Below are positions 14,253 to 23,036 of a stretch of 35,194 bases of DNA, in pieces. Position 1 is the first letter of the stretch. The number at the start of each line of letters is the position of its first letter. A program made the position numbers and the translations under genes. Under the pieces are notes generated by a model. That model saw only the letters and a program-made list of their open reading frames with translations. It was not told the DNA's origin and did no database searches. Origin of the DNA: JAUWMV01 sp964562425 (GTDB lineage Bacteria; UBP14; UBA6098; B30-G16). The stretch lies in assembly GCA_964562425.1 (NCBI GenBank), contig CAZLTJ010000014.1, positions 1 to 35,194 on the forward strand. The letters are read 5' to 3'.

Positions 14253-16418
14253 ATGAAGAATTGGCAGAAAATGCTTGGAATATTAATGTGGATCACTATT
14301 GCCAGTGTAGCTGTTGGTTCATTAGGTATTAATGGAAATAGTTCTGAATACGAAAAAGAATCGGGCTATTTTTTTTGGGCTTTATCAGCAGATAGTATTG
14401 AAGTTGTTTCTACTGTTCAAGGTTATCAATCTAATGATGTTACTTATAATACAGCACGCGATAAAACCACCGCGGATCAAGCTACAAATTCTCTTGGTCA
14501 AAGTGATGGTGAATACGTTAGTAGGTTTTTTGGTTATTGGGATTTAACAGGTTATACATCAGATACTATGACGATTGATTCAACTGCTGTTCTTTATAAT
14601 ATTCAAACTGATCTTTCCGACACAGACTTTGATTTTGCCGTATATTCTGCTTATAGTGGAATAACTTTTGAAACAACAGATTTTCCAAAGTTTAGCGGTC
14701 GTGGAACAGGTGGCGCTGCACATACTCCGTTAATTTATACGGAAACACATAATACAGCCGGTAGAGCTACTTCTAAATGGTATCGGCTTGCCGATGTAAA
14801 TGCGTTAAAAGATAGTGTAACTGCAACACTTGGCAGTAACCTTCAATTTGTTTTTCTTAGCAGCCGGGATATATCGGCTACTGCACCGACACAAAATGAA
14901 ATAATAGATATTTATAACAATGGAACTCCAAAGCTTAAAATTTATTACACACCAACAGCGCCTGTAATTCCGACAAGTCTTTCAGCGACAGATAGTACAT
15001 TTCGGGATTCGGTTGTCGTTACATGGACAAAGGGCACGAATTGTACAGGTTATATAATTGATACGTGTGCATTGTCTGGGGGGGTTTACGGACAGCTTGA
15101 TTCTGTTGGTGATGTTACTGCTTATATTCATTCTTCTTTAAATCCTGGTGTTAATTGGTGGTATAGATTAGTTGGTGTAAAAGAAGTCGGCAGTACTAAT
15201 TATTATACAGATACTACAGCAGCAGAAGAAGGTTCAACTGATCCATCCGCTTATTTTATAGCATCTATTTTAGATTCTACTCATAATACCGTAATAGTTT
15301 CGATTGATACAGCACTTCTCGGTGAAGCTGAATGGGATAGTTTTAAAATCTTTAGTAGTATAGATAGTTCAACTCAATATTGGAGTTATACTCTCGATAC
15401 GTCAATTACTATCGATACATTGAGTTCATTAACTGATTATAGTTTTTTAATGAAAGGTTATAATGCCGATACTGTTCGGACTCTTTCGAATGTTGTAACT
15501 GTTACCACTGATTCTCTCCCAAAACCTTATGAATTTGTGCTTGACGATCTGGATACAAATAAAGTGATGCTATCTTTGATCGATACTTCGGGTTCACTTG
15601 ATTTAACTCTTATTTTTATTGATACTTTTGGGATTCTATCTAATGATACTTTAGAATTTAACGGCACAAATCCCGATACTTTACGCGATACCCTCTCTGC
15701 CGGGGGATTACCGGATTCATTAGTTGCTATTGAAGTTATATTACTTAATGCCAGTGGTGATACAACTGTTACCGCTAATGATACGACTTTGCAATTTTAT
15801 CTTATGGCTGCTCCTGTCCCTGCTGTGACTGCTATCGATACGTCCGATACATTAATTCAAATTATGTTTTCAACAACTGATATTAATCCCGATAGCGGCG
15901 TTTATTATCAGTTATTAGATAGCACGCTTTCTATTTTTATTTCTCCGGACGGCGACACTGTTGGAATTGATACGTCGTGGTTCGTAAAAGCAACCTGGGA
16001 TACAGTTGATTATCATCCGCTTAGTCCTAATACACTACATGAACTTTATGTGAATTCCCGTAATTCCGATGACGTTGAAACTGGATTTTTATATTATGAT
16101 TCTCTCTGGACATGGGCGCAAACTGTTAATGTAGATACCAGTATTGCCGATGCTGTTGATTCAGTAACAATTAAAATAGGATTGTCACCGCGAGATAACC
16201 CTTCTTATACCTTTTATGCTCTTGAAGATTCTATAACTGGTTTTGCCTATGATCTTGATAATATGACATTTGGAACTGGTGTTGTTTCTATCGATTCTAC
16301 CTGGCAATGGTATACCTATGATGAATGGGGAGATTCAACCGGAGTTGATATTACTGTCGCTGAAAATACTCGGTATGTTTTACGGTTTTATTCAAAAGAC
16401 GGAAATATAAGAGAATAA
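14253..16418 (+). CDS. Large FN3-repeat surface/fibre protein with N-terminal hydrophobic segment
   Basis: 721 residues, the longest protein here. Residues 5-24 (QKMLGILMWITIASVAVGSL) act as a signal or anchor. Residues ~55-235 resemble the DNRLRE-like domain of the adhesin at 10333 ('FFGYWDLTGYTSDTMTIDST' matches its 'FDLSGLSLTGRTIDS'). From ~240 on there are several FN3-like domains rich in DST/DTS words ('VVVTWTKGTNCTGYI', 'LSSLTDYSFLMKGYNADTV'). No enzyme motif or tape-measure-like helix is seen. Likely a host-contact fibre. Confidence 0.6.
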   Translation: MKNWQKMLGILMWITIASVAVGSLGINGNSSEYEKESGYFFWALSADSIEVVSTVQGYQSNDVTYNTARDKTTADQATNSLGQSDGEYVSRFFGYWDLTGYTSDTMTIDSTAVLYNIQTDLSDTDFDFAVYSAYSGITFETTDFPKFSGRGTGGAAHTPLIYTETHNTAGRATSKWYRLADVNALKDSVTATLGSNLQFVFLSSRDISATAPTQNEIIDIYNNGTPKLKIYYTPTAPVIPTSLSATDSTFRDSVVVTWTKGTNCTGYIIDTCALSGGVYGQLDSVGDVTAYIHSSLNPGVNWWYRLVGVKEVGSTNYYTDTTAAEEGSTDPSAYFIASILDSTHNTVIVSIDTALLGEAEWDSFKIFSSIDSSTQYWSYTLDTSITIDTLSSLTDYSFLMKGYNADTVRTLSNVVTVTTDSLPKPYEFVLDDLDTNKVMLSLIDTSGSLDLTLIFIDTFGILSNDTLEFNGTNPDTLRDTLSAGGLPDSLVAIEVILLNASGDTTVTANDTTLQFYLMAAPVPAVTAIDTSDTLIQIMFSTTDINPDSGVYYQLLDSTLSIFISPDGDTVGIDTSWFVKATWDTVDYHPLSPNTLHELYVNSRNSDDVETGFLYYDSLWTWAQTVNVDTSIADAVDSVTIKIGLSPRDNPSYTFYALEDSITGFAYDLDNMTFGTGVVSIDSTWQWYTYDEWGDSTGVDITVAENTRYVLRFYSKDGNIRE

Positions 16419-16433
16419 GTAATAGGAAATATT

Positions 16434-17423
16434 ATGCCCAGACGTGGACCCGGAGTATCTTATGACGTAACTACTCCCGAAGGAACTCTTGATACAGAGT
16501 TTTATTCTGTCTGTGATGTTATTAAATGGTTTGCTACAACTGCAGAAGTACGTCAAATGTTCGGACCCGAGGAACTCGTGCTTAATGCTTCTAATGAGCA
16601 ACAAATATTATCTGGCGCAGAAGAAAATTCTCTGAGGTTTACTAATCTTGAAGTTGATAGCGAAGCAGTAAAAAAGATCACTGAATCTGCTCCGCCTGAT
16701 ACATTGACAATTACAGATTATACGGCTCAATCATTGACTCATTCAAGACTTGTTAATGGCAAAATCAGAATCTTTGACTCTGTTAGCGAAAGCACACTGC
16801 TTGAAAACGGCGTTGATTATGAAGTAGATTATTATAAAGGAACAGTAACTCTCACTGAACCGGATTTTACAGCCGGAGATGCTTCTGCCGGAGCCGCGGT
16901 CTTGCCTACATTTGATACTGAGTTTTATTGTGAAGTTGATGTACAAATAATTGTTATTGTTCACTATAAATATTATGCTCTTTTCGTTAGAGGAACTGAT
17001 TATACTATTAACTATACATTGGGACGGATAGCTCGGAAGTTTGGCGGTTCTATTGAATCCGGTGAATTGGTTTATATTGATTATAAAATAACCCAATTAG
17101 CCGATAATGCCTTGATTGAGCTTATTATCGACATGACACATGAATGGATATTAGCTCAAATTGGTACAGCTTATAAAGATTCTACTGCTAAAAAACTTCG
17201 TTATGCTGAAATTAACCTTTCTGTATCTAATATAGCACGTTCGATTGTTTCAAAAGTTATAAATGAAGGACTTGCCGGATCGCCAAATGTTCATAGTATT
17301 ACCAGGAATTTAAAACGGATTGAAGAATCTTTCAGAGACTTGGGAATGCAGTTTTTACAATCTTATTTATCTTATGGCATTACTTATGCCGGGAAAGTCA
17401 AACAAAATGCCGTATTCGATTAG
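16434..17423 (+). CDS. Virion protein with internal duplication, 329 aa
   Basis: Two halves repeat: 'DTEFYSVCDV' (residues 20-29) with 'DTEFYCEVDV' (161-170), and 'LLENGVDYEVDYYKGTV' (~122-138) with 'LFVRGTDYTINYTLGRI' (~183-199). The G-x-D-Y-x-x-x-Y-x-x-G-x-I pattern is common in phage head-tail and base proteins. The C-terminal third is helical (ITRNLKRIEESFRDLGMQFL). It lies just before the terminase genes, so a connector or neck protein is possible. This is inference. Confidence 0.5.
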   Translation: MPRRGPGVSYDVTTPEGTLDTEFYSVCDVIKWFATTAEVRQMFGPEELVLNASNEQQILSGAEENSLRFTNLEVDSEAVKKITESAPPDTLTITDYTAQSLTHSRLVNGKIRIFDSVSESTLLENGVDYEVDYYKGTVTLTEPDFTAGDASAGAAVLPTFDTEFYCEVDVQIIVIVHYKYYALFVRGTDYTINYTLGRIARKFGGSIESGELVYIDYKITQLADNALIELIIDMTHEWILAQIGTAYKDSTAKKLRYAEINLSVSNIARSIVSKVINEGLAGSPNVHSITRNLKRIEESFRDLGMQFLQSYLSYGITYAGKVKQNAVFD

Positions 17424-17622
17424 AGAAGCCTTTAAAAATATTGGAGTTAATCCGGTTAAAAAAGTTAATGATGAAATTTATATTTCTGAATTACTTAAAT
17501 CCATGCGGCTTTATCTTGCGATTTCCCGGTTTGATAAAGCAGAAGAAATAAGGGAGAAAATATTGGTTGTTTGTGGTGAAAATAGTATGGAAATTCCACA
17601 GGAATGTAGAGTAATAAAATGA
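17407..17622 (+). CDS. Small helical protein before the terminase, 71 aa
   Basis: Start set at the ATG at 17407, where GGGAAAG lies upstream; it overlaps the previous gene by 17 nt. MPYSIREAFKNIGVNPVKKV precedes two amphipathic helices (ISELLKSMRLYLAISRF and KAEEIREKILVVCGE). The stop overlaps the small terminase start (ATGA). No family recognised. Confidence 0.55.
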   Translation: MPYSIREAFKNIGVNPVKKVNDEIYISELLKSMRLYLAISRFDKAEEIREKILVVCGENSMEIPQECRVIK

Positions 17623-18110
17623 GTACAAGCAATATATTAGGCGTTAAAATTAATGATGGTAAAGATGATACGAATGTCTATTTGAATAAAAGAAAAAAAC
17701 CGCCAGTAACTAAAATAGAACATTTGAGTTTAAGACAAAAATATTTTGCTGAATTGCTTGCCGATCCTCAGAAATATAAACTTACAAATACAGAATTTGC
17801 TGAAATGCTCGGAGTGTCCCAGAATACTATTACTGCCTGGCGCCGACTTGAGCCTCTTCAATTACTTGCTTTGAAATTGTATAAGAAATATCATCATATT
17901 AAACATGCAAGATATATCCATGAAGCTGTCGCTAAACGTGCGCAAGAAAAAGGTGGGGCTGCCGATGCCCGTTTGTATCTTGAACATTTGGCGCGGACTT
18001 TAGGTGAAGATATAGGACGTTCTGGTGGCAATGGCAATACTTTTAATGTTGATAAAATGATATTGGTTGTTCGAGAAGAAAGCAAAAAGAATAATGGTCA
18101 AAGAAAATGA
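17619..18110 (+). CDS. Terminase small subunit (DNA-recognition), putative
   Basis: 163 residues with a helix-turn-helix at ~56-76 (LTNTEFAEMLGVSQNTITAW) and an arginine right after it. Helical segments follow that would form the oligomerisation domain. It lies directly upstream of and overlaps the large terminase, the usual position. Small terminases recognise the packaging site and regulate the motor. The basic N-terminal 'NKRKKPP' may contact DNA. Confidence 0.7.
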   Translation: MSTSNILGVKINDGKDDTNVYLNKRKKPPVTKIEHLSLRQKYFAELLADPQKYKLTNTEFAEMLGVSQNTITAWRRLEPLQLLALKLYKKYHHIKHARYIHEAVAKRAQEKGGAADARLYLEHLARTLGEDIGRSGGNGNTFNVDKMILVVREESKKNNGQRK

Positions 18111-19521
18111 AATAACAGAAATAACAGAGTCTAAAATTGCGATGGAGTTTCTTACCTGTTCTCGCGATCCATGGCACTTTATTTCTAATTATGTTTATAC
18201 TTTGCATAAAACTATGGGGACTCAACCATTTCCAAAATTTGAATATCTTAAGAATCTTGTAAATGATTTTAGTTCCGATAGACTTATTCTTATTCTCAAA
18301 TCCCGGCAAATGTTGGCTACCTGGACCGCTGTTGCTTATGCTATATGGGAAGCAATTTTTAAACCCGGGGATATACTTTTTATTTCTAAACGCGAAACCG
18401 AAGCTATTGAACTTATATCGCGGGCAAAATTCATTTATAGAAATCTTCCTTTCTGGTTACAACCTAAAATGACGTGCGATAATAGAAAGGAAATTAACTT
18501 CGGTAAAATTGATTCCCGGATTTTTAGTGTTCCTAATAGTCCTGATGCGGTCCGGACCTACTCTCCACGAAAAATATATTGGGATGAAATGCCTCATACT
18601 GCATTTGATGTTGAAATATGGGAAAGTATTGCTCCTGTAATTGATAAAGACGGCGCTTTTGTCGGGATCGGTACTCCTAACGATCCTTTTACTGTACATG
18701 CAGTTTTATGGGGGGATAATGCAAATGATATGAGGAAAATTAAAATTCATTGGACGCAACACCCTGAAAAAAATTTAGAGTGGCAAAAAGAGCAGAAAAA
18801 ACTTTATTCAGATGAAGCCTGGCAAAGAGAACAGGAACTTGATATTTCAAGCAGAACTGAATTGATATATACAAATTTCTCCTCTGAAAATGTTAAATCT
18901 GATATTGGTGATTATAAAGCTTTTCGCCTTTTCCGCGCTCTTGATTTCGGATACCATACTCCTGTTTGTTTATGGGGATATATAACTCCTGAACTTCATT
19001 TGCATATATTCCATGAGTGGTATGGTGAAGATAATACAGTAGAAGAACTGGCACTTGCAATTAAAGATGTTGATGAATCCCTCGGAATTAATGAAAGTAT
19101 AATTGAAATGAGCTATGGAGATCCTCAAGGTGAAGCAGTTACCGATGAAGGTATAAGCGCTATTGATAAAATCAAAAGAGTTATTCCTGATTTCAAGTTT
19201 TCTTCTCGCAAATCCAATATTATGCCCGGTATCGATATGGTAAGGACGAAAGTAAAAGATGCCAGGGGTAGACGCGCTTTTACTGTATATGGAGAAATAG
19301 ATGTCCGAGGTAATATTTTTAAAGGTTGTAAAAGATTAATTCGTGATGTTCAAAGGTATCGGAAATCCAAAAACTCTGAAATGCCAATAAAAGATGGTAT
19401 TTGTGATCATGGCAATGATGCTTTACGATATTTAATTATTGGGATATTCGGGCTTTCTGATGAAATTAATCCCTATAGTGTATTGAGTCCAAAAGTTGTA
19501 GGATTAATAAGGGCAAGTTAA
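18094..19521 (+). CDS. Terminase large subunit (packaging ATPase/nuclease)
   Basis: 475 residues from the ATG at 18094; an in-frame TTG at 18067 is possible. Residues ~66-75 (LKSRQMLATW) are a degenerate Walker A of the kind seen in many large terminases. 'KIYWDEMPH' (D164, E165) is Walker B. The C-terminal RNase-H-like nuclease shows D284 (ALDFGYHTP), D343 (YGDPQG) and D438/D442 (CDHGNDALRY). The protein powers DNA entry into the prohead and cuts the concatemer. It overlaps the small subunit gene and the portal gene by a few bases. Confidence 0.9.
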   Translation: MVKENEITEITESKIAMEFLTCSRDPWHFISNYVYTLHKTMGTQPFPKFEYLKNLVNDFSSDRLILILKSRQMLATWTAVAYAIWEAIFKPGDILFISKRETEAIELISRAKFIYRNLPFWLQPKMTCDNRKEINFGKIDSRIFSVPNSPDAVRTYSPRKIYWDEMPHTAFDVEIWESIAPVIDKDGAFVGIGTPNDPFTVHAVLWGDNANDMRKIKIHWTQHPEKNLEWQKEQKKLYSDEAWQREQELDISSRTELIYTNFSSENVKSDIGDYKAFRLFRALDFGYHTPVCLWGYITPELHLHIFHEWYGEDNTVEELALAIKDVDESLGINESIIEMSYGDPQGEAVTDEGISAIDKIKRVIPDFKFSSRKSNIMPGIDMVRTKVKDARGRRAFTVYGEIDVRGNIFKGCKRLIRDVQRYRKSKNSEMPIKDGICDHGNDALRYLIIGIFGLSDEINPYSVLSPKVVGLIRAS

Positions 19522-20867
19522 TGAAATTTAATTGGTTTAAAAAGAAAAAGAATAAAGGAACTGTAAATAATAATAGTTCTGTTCAGCTTATGACTTCGGA
19601 AAAACCTTCAAAAGATCGGTATATAGAACGTTCTATATCTGACCTCGATACTTTTTATCGAGATTTAGTAAAAGAAATTGCTATTCTCGGCGCTTGCGTG
19701 AAGAAATGGAAAACATTGTGCTCAACGCCTTCCCGATATGTATTTGAGGGTAAAGATAACGAAATAGCAAAAGCTGAGGAGGTTGTTGCTACACTTGATG
19801 ACCATCTTTATTCTGATCAGGGAACTCGCGAAGGCGGAATTCAAATAGTGACTAATTCATTTTTTACCGAACTCTTTACAGTAGGTCGATTTGCATTTGA
19901 AATTATTCCTACTAAAACTGGTGATGGGGTTGACCGGATTCATCAATATAATACTTATGAAGAAATTCTTTGGGTAGAAGATCTGAAACGCGGAACAAAA
20001 TATCCCTGGATTCAAAAGTTTCCGCTTGAGAATGAATATCGTCGACCTTCTCCTTTCTTTTATTATAATGCGCTTAATAAATCATTCCGGGACCCTGCAG
20101 GACACAGCCTGCTTTATTCTATTGAATGGATCGCTCGTATTGAAGAACAGTTGCTCCTTGATATGGCTTGCGCTTCTCATAATGTCGGATATCCGCGTGC
20201 GCACATGAAAATTAAACCGCCTGAACCTTTCTCTGGTGAATCCAGAAATGATTATATAAAACGTATGGACAATTATTTTGACAATACCGTAAATAACTTT
20301 AAAAAGATTGAAATTGATGATAATATTTTTACATGGGATTCTATAAATATAGAAATTGTTGGTGCTAAGACCGCCAAAACCGGGTATCCCTGGCGTGAAA
20401 ATGTAGAAGTAACCGCAGAAGAAATTCTATCTGCTTATGGATTATATCCTTGGGTACTTGGACTTTCTCATGGCGCTACAAAAAATTGGGTTGAAGTTCA
20501 ATATAATACACTTCTTACCGATATTGCTAATTTACAAACAGAAGCTTCTGCAATCGCTGAATTTATTGTAAATCTTGAGCTTAAGCTCAAAGGAATTAAT
20601 GTAATTGCTAAATATATATTTGAAGAAAATGAAAACCCTAATATTGATAAAAGAAGGGATGCTGAAGCTACTCATTTCGGAACAGTTCATAATAAATTTC
20701 TTACCGGATATATAGATAAAAATACCGCGGCGCAAGAATTGGGATATAATAAACCTTTTAATAATGATAGAATAGAATTGAATAAAAAGGAAAAGAGCAA
20801 TGGGAAAGATAACGGAAAAGTTGAAGAAGAAGAAATTTTCGGGCAGAAAAAAATTGAAACTTATTAA
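19521..20867 (+). CDS. Portal protein
   Basis: 448 residues, one base overlap with the large terminase. The pattern 'DRYIERSISDLDTFYRDLVK' (N-terminal helix), 'TELFTVGRFAFEIIPTKTGD', 'GHSLLYSIEWIARIEEQLLL' and 'ILSAYGLYPWVLGLSHGATK' matches portals of the DUF935/Mu gp29-like class: wing, stem helix, and the conserved segment on choosing a start in the crown. The dodecameric ring forms the DNA entry vertex. The lysine-rich N-terminus (FKKKKNKG) is typical. Confidence 0.8.
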   Translation: MKFNWFKKKKNKGTVNNNSSVQLMTSEKPSKDRYIERSISDLDTFYRDLVKEIAILGACVKKWKTLCSTPSRYVFEGKDNEIAKAEEVVATLDDHLYSDQGTREGGIQIVTNSFFTELFTVGRFAFEIIPTKTGDGVDRIHQYNTYEEILWVEDLKRGTKYPWIQKFPLENEYRRPSPFFYYNALNKSFRDPAGHSLLYSIEWIARIEEQLLLDMACASHNVGYPRAHMKIKPPEPFSGESRNDYIKRMDNYFDNTVNNFKKIEIDDNIFTWDSINIEIVGAKTAKTGYPWRENVEVTAEEILSAYGLYPWVLGLSHGATKNWVEVQYNTLLTDIANLQTEASAIAEFIVNLELKLKGINVIAKYIFEENENPNIDKRRDAEATHFGTVHNKFLTGYIDKNTAAQELGYNKPFNNDRIELNKKEKSNGKDNGKVEEEEIFGQKKIETY

Positions 20868-21006
20868 AATAAATTGCCCTCGTTGTTCAGGATATTCCGA
20901 TAAGAAAACTATTAATTGGGTTACTAAACGAAAGGGTTTGTGTCCTCATTGTGGCTATGTATTGGATTATGAAAGATTGAAAGGAATTATTCATGGAGAA
21001 GTATAG
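20800..21006 (+). CDS. Small zinc-ribbon protein, Com-like, 68 aa
   Basis: A basic N-terminus (KITEKLKKKKFSGRKKLK) precedes CPRC (C26, C29) and CPHC (C48, C51), a four-cysteine zinc ribbon. Similar small ribbons include phage Mu Com, a translational regulator. It overlaps the end of the portal gene by 68 nt and the protease start by 14 nt, so expression is probably coupled. The function is an analogy only. Confidence 0.6.
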   Translation: MGKITEKLKKKKFSGRKKLKLIKINCPRCSGYSDKKTINWVTKRKGLCPHCGYVLDYERLKGIIHGEV

Positions 21007-21733
21007 TAATTATAACTTGTTAGGCTCTATCGGAAAGTCCAATCTCTCAAAAGAAGAAGTTGATACTGATATTGCTTTTATTAACAAAAACTTTGATCTT
21101 CCTACTGAACTTTCTGCTGATGATGTTTATATTCGTGAATGCTGGCTTACTGGTAATGCCATTAATTGTTATTTCGGACGGTTCCGGGATAAAGATTTAA
21201 AGATTTTATTAGAGTTGGTAAACGGTGCTCCTCTTATGGATAGTCATAAGAAAGGGGGATATTTAGGACTTGGACAAATTGAATTACCTCTCGGTAAATT
21301 TTTTGGTGGTTCTGTTAGATCCAGAATGACAAAACTTTTCGATGGTACTGAAAAAAAAGTTAAATATATTGTACCGAAGTTTTATTGGATGCGAAATGTT
21401 TCTGTTGCAAATGATCTTAAAACAAATATTGATGGTGGAATCTGGAATCAGGCAAGTATAAGTTGGACCGCTGAAAAAGTTACCTGCTCGGTTTGTGGTA
21501 AAGATATTCGTTTATGTAATCATGTTCCCGGGGAAAAAGATTCAAAAGGTGAAACTATTTTTTATTATTATGATAATATTCTCGGAGTAAGTGAAGGTTC
21601 AATCGTTTATGCCGGTGGACATCCCGGAACCGGGTTTGGATTGGCTTATAACTCTGAGAATCCTATAAAGAAACGGATTATTACTCTTAAATATAACGAT
21701 AAGATTATTAAATATGGAATGCCGGTTAAATGA
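20993..21733 (+). CDS. Putative prohead (capsid maturation) protease
   Basis: 246 residues directly after portal. 'VNGAPLMDSHKKGGYLGLGQ' (H85) followed by 'GKFFGG' and 'NQASISWTAEKV' (S155 or S157) fit the His and Ser positions of U35/S78-type prohead proteases (short H...S spacing, then a sheet with S-I-G/S-I-S). A zinc-type cluster C165-x2-C168, C175, H177 is inserted, as in some capsid proteases that carry 'CSVCG...C.H.PG'. It would cleave scaffold or capsid arms in the prohead. The catalytic Asp/Glu is not assigned. Confidence 0.65.
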   Translation: MEKYSNYNLLGSIGKSNLSKEEVDTDIAFINKNFDLPTELSADDVYIRECWLTGNAINCYFGRFRDKDLKILLELVNGAPLMDSHKKGGYLGLGQIELPLGKFFGGSVRSRMTKLFDGTEKKVKYIVPKFYWMRNVSVANDLKTNIDGGIWNQASISWTAEKVTCSVCGKDIRLCNHVPGEKDSKGETIFYYYDNILGVSEGSIVYAGGHPGTGFGLAYNSENPIKKRIITLKYNDKIIKYGMPVK

Positions 21734-22152
21734 TAGAAATGGAAATACTTAAGGATTTTTTGTTAATTACAGTATCCTCTGCGACTTTGTTAACAATCTT
21801 TACAACATTTTTATGGAAATTGGTATTTAAAGAGAAAGTAAAGGAAATTACTGAAAAAGTGCAGGATGATTTAGATACTATAGTTGCTGGAATTGAAGTT
21901 ACTGAATCAAAAAGAGAAAAAGAACGGGACGAAAAGGATGAGAAAATGATAAATGATTTAAGAGATTTCACATCACGGAAAATTGCAAATAATAATGTAT
22001 TAATTAGCAAAGATTATTTTCCGTTTAAAGATGGTGTCATTATGCAAACAGAATTTACAGGAGTTAAAAAAACTTTGGCTCAAATAGAAAATAAGATAGA
22101 TAAAATATTTGGAATATTAAGTAAAAATAAAGATAAAAATGCAAAAAGTTAA
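21730..22152 (+). CDS. Membrane protein with coiled-coil, spanin/holin-like
   Basis: 140 residues; ATGA overlap with the protease gene. One transmembrane helix lies near residues 9-30 (FLLITVSSATLLTIFTTFLW), followed by a long charged coiled coil (KVKEITEKVQDDL and EKERDEKDEKMI). A second lysine-rich helix region ends the protein. The position directly before the amidase fits an inner-membrane lysis protein (i-spanin or holin). Confidence 0.55.
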   Translation: MIEMEILKDFLLITVSSATLLTIFTTFLWKLVFKEKVKEITEKVQDDLDTIVAGIEVTESKREKERDEKDEKMINDLRDFTSRKIANNNVLISKDYFPFKDGVIMQTEFTGVKKTLAQIENKIDKIFGILSKNKDKNAKS

Positions 22153-22642
22153 AAGTATAATTCTCCATAGCTCTGATTCTCCTTTCGGTAATGCTTTAAT
22201 GATTGATAAATGGCATAGGGAACGCTGGAATACTGGAATCGGATATTCTCTTGTAATTCCTAACGGATATCCGACAAAGAAAAATATTGAAGAATTAAAT
22301 TATATTCCTTTTCTTGACGGTTCAGTTGAGGTTGGACGTGTTAATGATTTTAATGAATGGATTGAACAAAATGAAGTTGGCGCTCATGCCCTGGGGTATA
22401 ATCAAGATTCTCTTGGAATTTGTTTTATTCTCAAAAAAGGTGTACGTGAATTAACCAAAAAACAGCTAAGATCAGGAATTGAAGCAGTACAAACATTATT
22501 GATAAAAAATAGACTTGAACCCACTTCTGTTCTCGGACATTATGAAATTAATCCAAAAAAAACTTGCCCGGATTTCGATGTTGAAAAGTTTAGACAGATG
22601 TTGATCTTAGAAAGAGAAATGCTGGCTAATACTTTTTACTAA
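22139..22642 (+). CDS. Endolysin: N-acetylmuramoyl-L-alanine amidase (Amidase_2)
   Basis: 167 residues. It cleaves the bond between muramic acid and the stem peptide in peptidoglycan. Zinc ligands H10 (ILHSSDSP), H134 (LGHYEIN) and C143 (KTCPDFD) fit the T7-lysozyme type; 'GIGYSLVIPNG' supplies the conserved tyrosine (Y36) and 'VGAHALGYN' the usual strand. No signal peptide, so holin-dependent release is likely. It is the last gene of the plus-strand operon and its stop overlaps the stop of the converging gene. Confidence 0.9.
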   Translation: MQKVKSIILHSSDSPFGNALMIDKWHRERWNTGIGYSLVIPNGYPTKKNIEELNYIPFLDGSVEVGRVNDFNEWIEQNEVGAHALGYNQDSLGICFILKKGVRELTKKQLRSGIEAVQTLLIKNRLEPTSVLGHYEINPKKTCPDFDVEKFRQMLILEREMLANTFY

Positions 22643-22854
22643 CATTCAAGGTATGTCTGAAATTTCCTAATAGCACTTTCATTCATTCTCAAAATTTGTT
22701 TATAGAAAGATAGAAATATTCTTATGTATTCTTCTGTCGGCTTTTTGGGAGCGGGGAAAATCTTGAGTACAATGTTTCGAGCAAAAATATAACGAGAACA
22801 ATGTGTAAGCTCATTGGCTTCTAATAATGCTCTAAGTTCTTCTTTTGACTTCAT
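22639..22854 (-). CDS. Small helical protein, 71 aa, last gene of early operon
   Basis: GAGGAG precedes the ATG by 6 nt. MKSKEELRALLEANELTHCS, then 'RIFLSFYKQILRMNESAIRKF', all helical and basic. No family recognised. It shares its last bases with the amidase stop on the other strand (tail-to-tail, no spacer, no terminator). Confidence 0.55.
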   Translation of the reverse strand: MKSKEELRALLEANELTHCSRYIFARNIVLKIFPAPKKPTEEYIRIFLSFYKQILRMNESAIRKFQTYLEC

Positions 22855-23036
22855 CTTATTCTCCTCATTAAATTACTACGTGATACAATGACATATTCGC
22901 CACTGTCAAGTTTGACCTCGATTTGATTTGATTCGTTTCCAACTATCACAATCGTACCAGTCCGCCAGTGCCGTTTGATGTCATTATTGCCGTAGTGCAA
23001 CATCACCCGCACACCTGGTTTTGGATTAACTATCAT
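22851..23036 (-). CDS. Small KOW/SH3-like protein, 61 aa
   Basis: Start chosen at 23036 (MIVNPKPGVRVMLHYG) because it overlaps the upstream stop in ATGA. 'KPGVRVMLHYG', 'WRTGTIVIVG' and 'QIEVKLDSGEYVIVSRSNLM' give the five short strands of a small SH3/KOW-type barrel. Function unknown. Stop and next start also overlap (ATGA). Confidence 0.55.
   Translation of the reverse strand: MIVNPKPGVRVMLHYGNNDIKRHWRTGTIVIVGNESNQIEVKLDSGEYVIVSRSNLMRRIR

Noticed and set aside
20026..20208. Small alternative frames inside portal, capsid and terminase genes
   Set aside because: Shadows of well-supported genes; no independent ribosome site or conserved pattern.
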